Shown piece after piece: positions 24,757-28,241 of a DNA stretch of 28,241 nucleotides. Both the position numbers and the translations under genes were made by a program. The first letter of the stretch is position 1; every line of letters begins with the position of its first letter. The notes under the pieces were generated by a model, which searched no databases, had not been told where the DNA came from, and was given only the letters and a program-made list of their open reading frames with translations. The DNA comes from Eubacterium sp. UBA5416 (GTDB lineage Bacteria; Bacillota; Clostridia; Lachnospirales; Lachnospiraceae). The stretch lies in NCBI GenBank assembly GCA_002409525.1, contig DHNM01000048.1, forward strand, positions 5,845-34,085. Direction: 5' to 3'.

Positions 24757-24786
24757 TTGACTGTTGTTTAAAGCACAGAATTTACT
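24757..24786 (+). promoter_or_regulatory. Candidate promoter of the URO-D-like gene
   Basis: TTGACT (24757-24762), 18-bp spacer, TTTACT (24781-24786). The -10 is weak, consistent with a promoter that needs an activator such as the divergent regulator. Confidence 0.4.
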
Positions 24787-24820
24787 ACAAAGTAGAGAGT
24801 TTTTGTAAAAGGAGGATCTT

Positions 24821-26080
24821 ATGGCAGAGCAGAAAAGCAAAAAATCAAACGAAGAATTATATCGAGAACGCCTCAAACGTGTCGAAGATGCTATCCAGTT
24901 GAAAGAGGGTGACTGTGTCCCGATTGCTCCTATATACGGTGCACTTCCCTATGCAATGGAGGGTGCTACATATAAGGACAGTATGTATGACTATGATCGG
25001 GCAGGCAAAGCACTTATTAAATTTTACCGGGAATTTGAACCGGATGCCGCTACACACACGACGTTCACAAGTGGACGTGCCAATGAACTTGCCGGATCCA
25101 CAATGATTGACTGGCCGGGCCGGCCGGGTACCAGAGTTCCGGATTTCTCAACCCATCAGGTAATCGAACAGGAATACATGTCTCAGGAGGAATATCCGGA
25201 ATTTCTCGGCGATTATACAGGTTTCATGTTCCGCAAATATATCCCACGCGCTTTTCCCGCTTTAAAGGGCTTAAAGAATATCAATTTTGTTCCATCCATT
25301 GTTTTGAGCACCAATCCTCTTGCTTCTCTCTACTCTCCGGAAGCGCGGGAAGCCTTTTCCCTCCTGAATCAGATCGGAGAAGAGGACAACAAAGCAGCAG
25401 AGGCATCTATGGCTGTAACAAACAAACTGATTGAAATGGGTTACCCGCCGTTTTCGACCGGTGTAGGGGAAGCACCATTTGATATTCTGGGTGATTACTA
25501 CCGCGGAACTCTTGGTGCCCTTGCCGATCAACTGGAGTGTCCGGATCAAATCGAGGCAGCATGTGACATGCTGGCAGATATCCAGATTAAATCTTACGCT
25601 TACCTGAGAACTGCAGATCTTCCGGTAAAGCGAATTTTCTTTCCACTGCACAAGGGAATGGATGGATTTATGAACCCGAAGCAGTACGAAAAACTTTACT
25701 GGAAACCTTTAAAGAAGGTGATGATGGCCCTGATTGATATGGGAGTCACACCACATATCTATACAGAAGGAAAGTACAATACACGAATCGAAACACTTGC
25801 AGATGTTCCCAGGGGCAAGGTAATCTATCATTTTGAAACTGCTGACATGGCAAAAGCGAAAAAAGTTCTGGGTGATGTCGCATGCATCAGCGGAAATCTT
25901 CCGATTCAGCTTCTTGAATTTGGAACAAAGCAGCAGGTCATTGATTCCTGCAAAGAATTGATTGACACCTGTGCGCCCGGCGGCGGATACATCTTCGATA
26001 CGAATGGCTGTATCGACAACGCCAAAAGAGAAAATCTGGAGGCCATGTTTGATACCGTGAGAACTTACGGGAAAAAATAA
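24821..26080 (+). CDS. Uroporphyrinogen-decarboxylase (URO-D) superfamily protein
   Basis: 419 residues with the URO-D-type barrel: DCVPIAPIYGALPYAMEG near the start, GMDGFMNPKQYEKLYWKPLKKVM (about 279-301), PHIYTEGKYNTRIETLADVPRGKVIYHFE (about 311-339), a GDVACISGNLP turn (351-361) and GGGYIFDTNGCID (387-399). It is longer than heme-pathway HemE (about 350) and lacks the N-terminal RQAGRY-type substrate motif, so it belongs with the methyltransferase-like branch (MtaA/MtbA/CmuA and uncharacterised relatives). The zinc His-x-Cys of that branch appears as His312-x-Tyr314, while Cys397 sits where the last Cys is expected. No corrinoid protein gene adjoins. AAAGGAGG lies six bases before the ATG. 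It is monocistronic and diverges from its presumed regulator; substrate unknown. Confidence 0.85.
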   Translation: MAEQKSKKSNEELYRERLKRVEDAIQLKEGDCVPIAPIYGALPYAMEGATYKDSMYDYDRAGKALIKFYREFEPDAATHTTFTSGRANELAGSTMIDWPGRPGTRVPDFSTHQVIEQEYMSQEEYPEFLGDYTGFMFRKYIPRAFPALKGLKNINFVPSIVLSTNPLASLYSPEAREAFSLLNQIGEEDNKAAEASMAVTNKLIEMGYPPFSTGVGEAPFDILGDYYRGTLGALADQLECPDQIEAACDMLADIQIKSYAYLRTADLPVKRIFFPLHKGMDGFMNPKQYEKLYWKPLKKVMMALIDMGVTPHIYTEGKYNTRIETLADVPRGKVIYHFETADMAKAKKVLGDVACISGNLPIQLLEFGTKQQVIDSCKELIDTCAPGGGYIFDTNGCIDNAKRENLEAMFDTVRTYGKK

Positions 26081-26127
26081 GCACCCCGATTCAGAAAAAC
26101 CGAACATATCAAAACATAAATATACTG

Positions 26128-26174
26128 TAAAGTCCCTGTAGGAAGATTATCAAAATCATCTTACAGGGACTTTA
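26128..26174. terminator. Bidirectional terminator between convergent genes
   Basis: TAAAGTCCCTGTA (26128-26140) and TACAGGGACTTTA (26162-26174) form a perfect 13-bp stem, extended by AGAT/ATCT after a 3-nt bulge. The A-rich and T-rich stem ends serve both strands. Confidence 0.75.
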
Positions 26175-26187
26175 GAACGCTGCGCTT

Positions 26188-26946
26188 TCAGACTTCCGGC
26201 AGCTCCAGCTCGATCGGATAGTGATCAGACAGATAGATTCCATCTGTCACATCATCCCAGACTTTTACCTGTCCTTCTTTCAGTGAAGTGCTCACGAAGA
26301 TATAATCAATCTTCTCCGGTTTCTTCACCTTTCCATAGTCGTGATAGCTCTGCAGAATGCCAGCCGTGGCATCTGTAAGATCCGGCTCTGAAAATATTTC
26401 TTTTAATTCCTCACTGTCCGGGAATGCATTGAAATCACCGGTGATGACTACCGGCACGTTTTTGTACAGTTCCTCTGCTTTCATGTCCGCAAGGATTTGA
26501 CCAATGCCCATCTTTCTCGCTTCTACACCCACATGATCAAGATGTGTGTTATAGAACCGATACCTCCTGGCGGAAAGATAATCATAGAATACCGCTTTTG
26601 TACAGATTCTCGGGCATTCACTCTGATCTTCATAACGTGATCCGGGAACTCTCGGTGTAGGAGACAGCCAGAAGAAATCAAGATACAGTAGATTAAATCT
26701 TGACTTTCTGTATGCAATGGAAGTCTCCTCCCCGTCAAGTTTATCTCCCCTGCCACATCCAACAATATTGTACTCAATGAGTTCCTTTTTCAGCCATGCC
26801 GCGATATGCGGCAGAACTTCCTGGAAACAGATGATATCCGGCTTTTCATCCCGAATCTTTTTTACGATGAGATCTCTCCTGTATTGAAAGCTGTTGGCTT
26901 CATCCTGTCCATAATCGCAACGAATGTTAAATGTTACTACCTTCAT
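26188..26946 (-). CDS. Endonuclease/exonuclease/phosphatase (EEP)-fold hydrolase
   Basis: 252 residues, a complete EEP (DNase I-like) domain with no signal peptide. Metal and catalytic residues are visible: TFNIRCD (5-11), CFQEVLP with Glu43, NTHLDHVG with His135, VITGDFNAFPDS with Asp171 and Asn173, and LSDHYPIEL near the C-terminus with the final Asp-His. Members with this compact layout act as phosphodiesterases or phosphatases on nucleic acids, lipids or inositol phosphates, and the residues do not separate these. GGGAGG nine bases before the ATG overlaps the stop of the alpha/beta hydrolase gene, 6 bp away, so the two are translationally coupled. Pairing with an esterase suggests small-molecule ester and phosphodiester hydrolysis and not DNA repair, but this is inference. 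Confidence 0.88.
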   Translation of the reverse strand: MKVVTFNIRCDYGQDEANSFQYRRDLIVKKIRDEKPDIICFQEVLPHIAAWLKKELIEYNIVGCGRGDKLDGEETSIAYRKSRFNLLYLDFFWLSPTPRVPGSRYEDQSECPRICTKAVFYDYLSARRYRFYNTHLDHVGVEARKMGIGQILADMKAEELYKNVPVVITGDFNAFPDSEELKEIFSEPDLTDATAGILQSYHDYGKVKKPEKIDYIFVSTSLKEGQVKVWDDVTDGIYLSDHYPIELELPEV

Positions 26947-26952
26947 AAATAC

Positions 26953-27804
26953 CTACCTCCCAAGTTTGTCTTTGAAAAACTTTATGATGATGTCCCATGC
27001 TTCCTGTTGGAAAAACTGAAGATCCGCATGATCCGCCTCCTCGATTGCAACCAGCCTGACATCCGCGCCCTGTTTCTCCAGCTCGTCGTGAAGCGACTCT
27101 CCCTGTGAAAACGGAACCGTGTGATCGCAGAGTCCATGCAGAATCAAAAACGGCGGTGCCTGTTTTGTCACATACTTTACAGGGCATGCATCCCAGAGCT
27201 TCTGTTCAAAGTTTTCCGTACCTGATCCCCCTACCAGTATGGCCTCTGGCGTAAGTGCCATCTTTTGCTGATCTTCCTTTGATATCAGCCGGATATCTGC
27301 AGGCGGATACCACGGGCATACGGCCTGAACGGCGCTCGAATACTCCGGATAGGCCCCCTTGTCAAATTTCTTATCATTCCCGGTCAGACCTGCAAGAGCA
27401 GCCAGATGTCCGCCGGCAGATTCCCCCATAACGCCAAAGTGATCCACATCAATACAGTACCTGTCGGCATGTGCCTTCAGATACCGGATACCTGCTTTGA
27501 CATCTTCCAGCTGTCCGGGAAATTCCACTTCATTACTGGTGCGATACTGAATACTTGCAACTACAAAACCGCTCCTGGCCAGTTCACTTAAATATGCCAG
27601 ATGAGCACTTCGTTCCATCAGTTTCCATGCTCCGCCACAGATCCATACAATACACGGACTCTTCTCCTTTTGTTCCGGATAGATGATATCCATCTTCAGA
27701 TCCTTCGTTGTATGCCCAAACCAGTCCGGCACCTGTGCAAATGTTACATTCGTATCCACGACATACTGAGGGTCTCGCACATTTACATGAATTGTTTCTC
27801 TCAT
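26953..27804 (-). CDS. Alpha/beta hydrolase, BD-FAE/esterase-lipase type
   Basis: 283 residues, cytosolic. The catalytic triad is readable: Ser129 in GESAGGH, Asp227 in HGLCDHTVPF, and His259 in EEADHADLQF. The oxyanion-hole region reads VWICGGAWKL (53-62) where most hormone-sensitive-lipase relatives have HGGGW. This layout fits small carboxylesterases and bifunctional feruloyl/acetylxylan esterases (BD-FAE), so deacetylation of plant-derived glycans or aromatic esters is possible. I start at ATG 27802-27804 with GGAGG eight bases upstream; the ATG five codons earlier contains that Shine-Dalgarno and is unlikely. First gene of a two-gene operon with a promoter carrying a perfect palindrome at +1. 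Confidence 0.9.
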   Translation of the reverse strand: MRETIHVNVRDPQYVVDTNVTFAQVPDWFGHTTKDLKMDIIYPEQKEKSPCIVWICGGAWKLMERSAHLAYLSELARSGFVVASIQYRTSNEVEFPGQLEDVKAGIRYLKAHADRYCIDVDHFGVMGESAGGHLAALAGLTGNDKKFDKGAYPEYSSAVQAVCPWYPPADIRLISKEDQQKMALTPEAILVGGSGTENFEQKLWDACPVKYVTKQAPPFLILHGLCDHTVPFSQGESLHDELEKQGADVRLVAIEEADHADLQFFQQEAWDIIIKFFKDKLGR

Positions 27805-27843
27805 CCACTCGTCCTCCATATACAGTTGCTGTCTCTCTTAGTT

Positions 27844-27898
27844 ACATATATACCTTGATATATATGTCTATTGTAAAGATATCCGATATATATTGCAA
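27844..27898 (-). promoter_or_regulatory. Esterase-EEP operon promoter with palindromic operator
   Basis: Minus-strand TTGCAA (27893-27898), 17-bp spacer, TACAAT (27870-27875). Directly downstream, over the expected +1, is ACATATATA-N6-TATATATGT (27844-27867), a perfect 9-bp inverted repeat. Confidence 0.65.
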
Positions 27899-27965
27899 GA
27901 GATAGGGCGCAAAACTTTGTTTTCTTTTTAACAATGCAGGTCACTTTCATCTGCAAATCAGGTCA

Positions 27966-27993
27966 TTGTTTTTCTCCAAAAATATTTTATAAT
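27966..27993 (+). promoter_or_regulatory. fucO-like gene promoter
   Basis: TTGTTT (27966-27971), 16-bp spacer, consensus TATAAT (27988-27993). Two direct CAGGTCA heptamers (27937-27943 and 27959-27965), starting 22 bp apart, end at the -35, a position typical of an activator site. Confidence 0.5.
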
Positions 27994-28028
27994 TTTGTTA
28001 AATGGATTGAAATGGAAGGAGTAATAAA

Positions 28029-28187
28029 ATGGCAGAAAGAATCGTGTTAAATGAGATATCGTATCATGGAAGTGGTGCAGTCCTGGAAATTCCGAGCGAG
28101 GTTAAGGGACGTGGTTTCAAAAAAGGCTTCGTATGCTCGGATCCGGACCTTGTAAAGTTCAATGTGACTTCTCCAGAAGACCGGTAA
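28029..28187 (+). pseudogene. fucO: FucO-like lactaldehyde reductase/iron alcohol dehydrogenase, 5' fragment interrupted at contig end
   Basis: 52 codons, then a TAA at 28185-28187. MAERIVLNEISYHGSGAV and FVCSDPDLVKFNVTS match the N-terminus of group III iron-containing alcohol dehydrogenases such as FucO, which reduces lactaldehyde to 1,2-propanediol during fucose or rhamnose fermentation; the full protein is about 380 residues. AAGGAG lies seven bases before the ATG. The frame breaks exactly where a 47-bp inverted repeat begins to fold back. Reading the minus strand from the right edge gives FVCSDPDLVKFNVTS followed by RITGLLE, the expected family continuation. The stop is therefore probably not real, and an intact fucO likely exists in the genome. 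Confidence 0.8.
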
Positions 28188-28238
28188 TCCTAGAAGTCAC
28201 ATTGAACTTTACAAGGTCCGGATCCGAGCATACGAAGC
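28126..28238. repeat. 47-bp perfect inverted repeat at the contig end (fold-back)
   Basis: 28126-28172 and 28192-28238 are exact reverse complements, separated by 19 bp. Beyond the arms, 28125 and 28239 mismatch and the last two bases match again. The loop reads as reverse-complemented fucO coding sequence, indicating a template-switch or assembly join and not a natural palindrome. Confidence 0.85.
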
Positions 28239-28241
28239 GTT

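Noticed and set aside
24821..26080. HemE, heme-pathway uroporphyrinogen decarboxylase
   Set aside because: The protein is longer, lacks the RQAGRY-type N-terminal motif, and no other heme genes are near.
1..28241. Mobile elements, prophage, CRISPR arrays, toxin-antitoxin or defence genes
   Set aside because: No transposase, integrase, phage structural gene, regularly spaced repeats or paired small toxin/antitoxin frames were seen. The lone ImmA-like gene lacks an immunity repressor partner.

Overview
The window reads as chromosomal DNA from a member of the Lachnospiraceae or a close relative (Firmicutes, Clostridia). Three things point there: a PolC-type replicase next to ispG, a large Bacillus/Clostridium-type SRP RNA with an Alu domain, and the DUF5716/DUF5717 gene pair, which I know from that family. 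G+C is moderate, promoters are near-consensus sigma-A type, and Shine-Dalgarno sequences are strong. Both ends are cut inside genes (dnaX on the left, a fucO-like gene on the right), so this looks like a complete contig. I found no tRNA, rRNA, CRISPR array, IS element or prophage.

Layout. 1-680: dnaX (minus strand, partial) diverges from the SRP RNA gene, which has a perfect-consensus promoter and its own terminator. 878-6460 (minus): a three-gene operon of a 1181-residue DUF5717 protein, a 414-residue DUF5716 protein that resembles Hsp70/actin ATPases, and a 255-residue TPR-like protein. This is the least understood module here. 6622-7722 (plus): a lone CobD/HisC-type PLP enzyme. 7792-13305 (minus): ispG-polC. 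13418-14755 (minus): a TcyP-like cystine/dicarboxylate symporter with its own promoter.

14874-21969 (minus): six co-directional genes, in transcription order an ImmA/IrrE-like metalloprotein, a YiaK-like NAD(P)H dehydrogenase, a carboxylate-type transporter, a HyuA-like hydantoinase/oxoprolinase, a GntR/FCD regulator and an Ogg1-type DNA glycosylase. They end at a strong terminator. An internal promoter before the transporter carries two 14-bp operator-like boxes exactly 20 bp apart. This looks like a substrate-inducible uptake and catabolic unit whose substrate cannot be read from the sequence.

22262-26080: a VanY-like D,D-carboxypeptidase (plus) converges on a PucR/CdaR-type regulator (minus), which diverges from a URO-D-superfamily protein (plus). 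A perfect 9-bp inverted repeat covers the regulator's -10 box. 26188-27804 (minus): a two-gene operon of an esterase-like alpha/beta hydrolase and an endonuclease/exonuclease/phosphatase-fold protein. Its promoter has a perfect 9+9 palindrome at +1. 28029-28241: the start of a FucO-like alcohol dehydrogenase that runs into a 47-bp inverted repeat at the very end. The minus strand across that repeat restores the expected FucO continuation, so this is most likely a fold-back chimera and not a real nonsense mutation.
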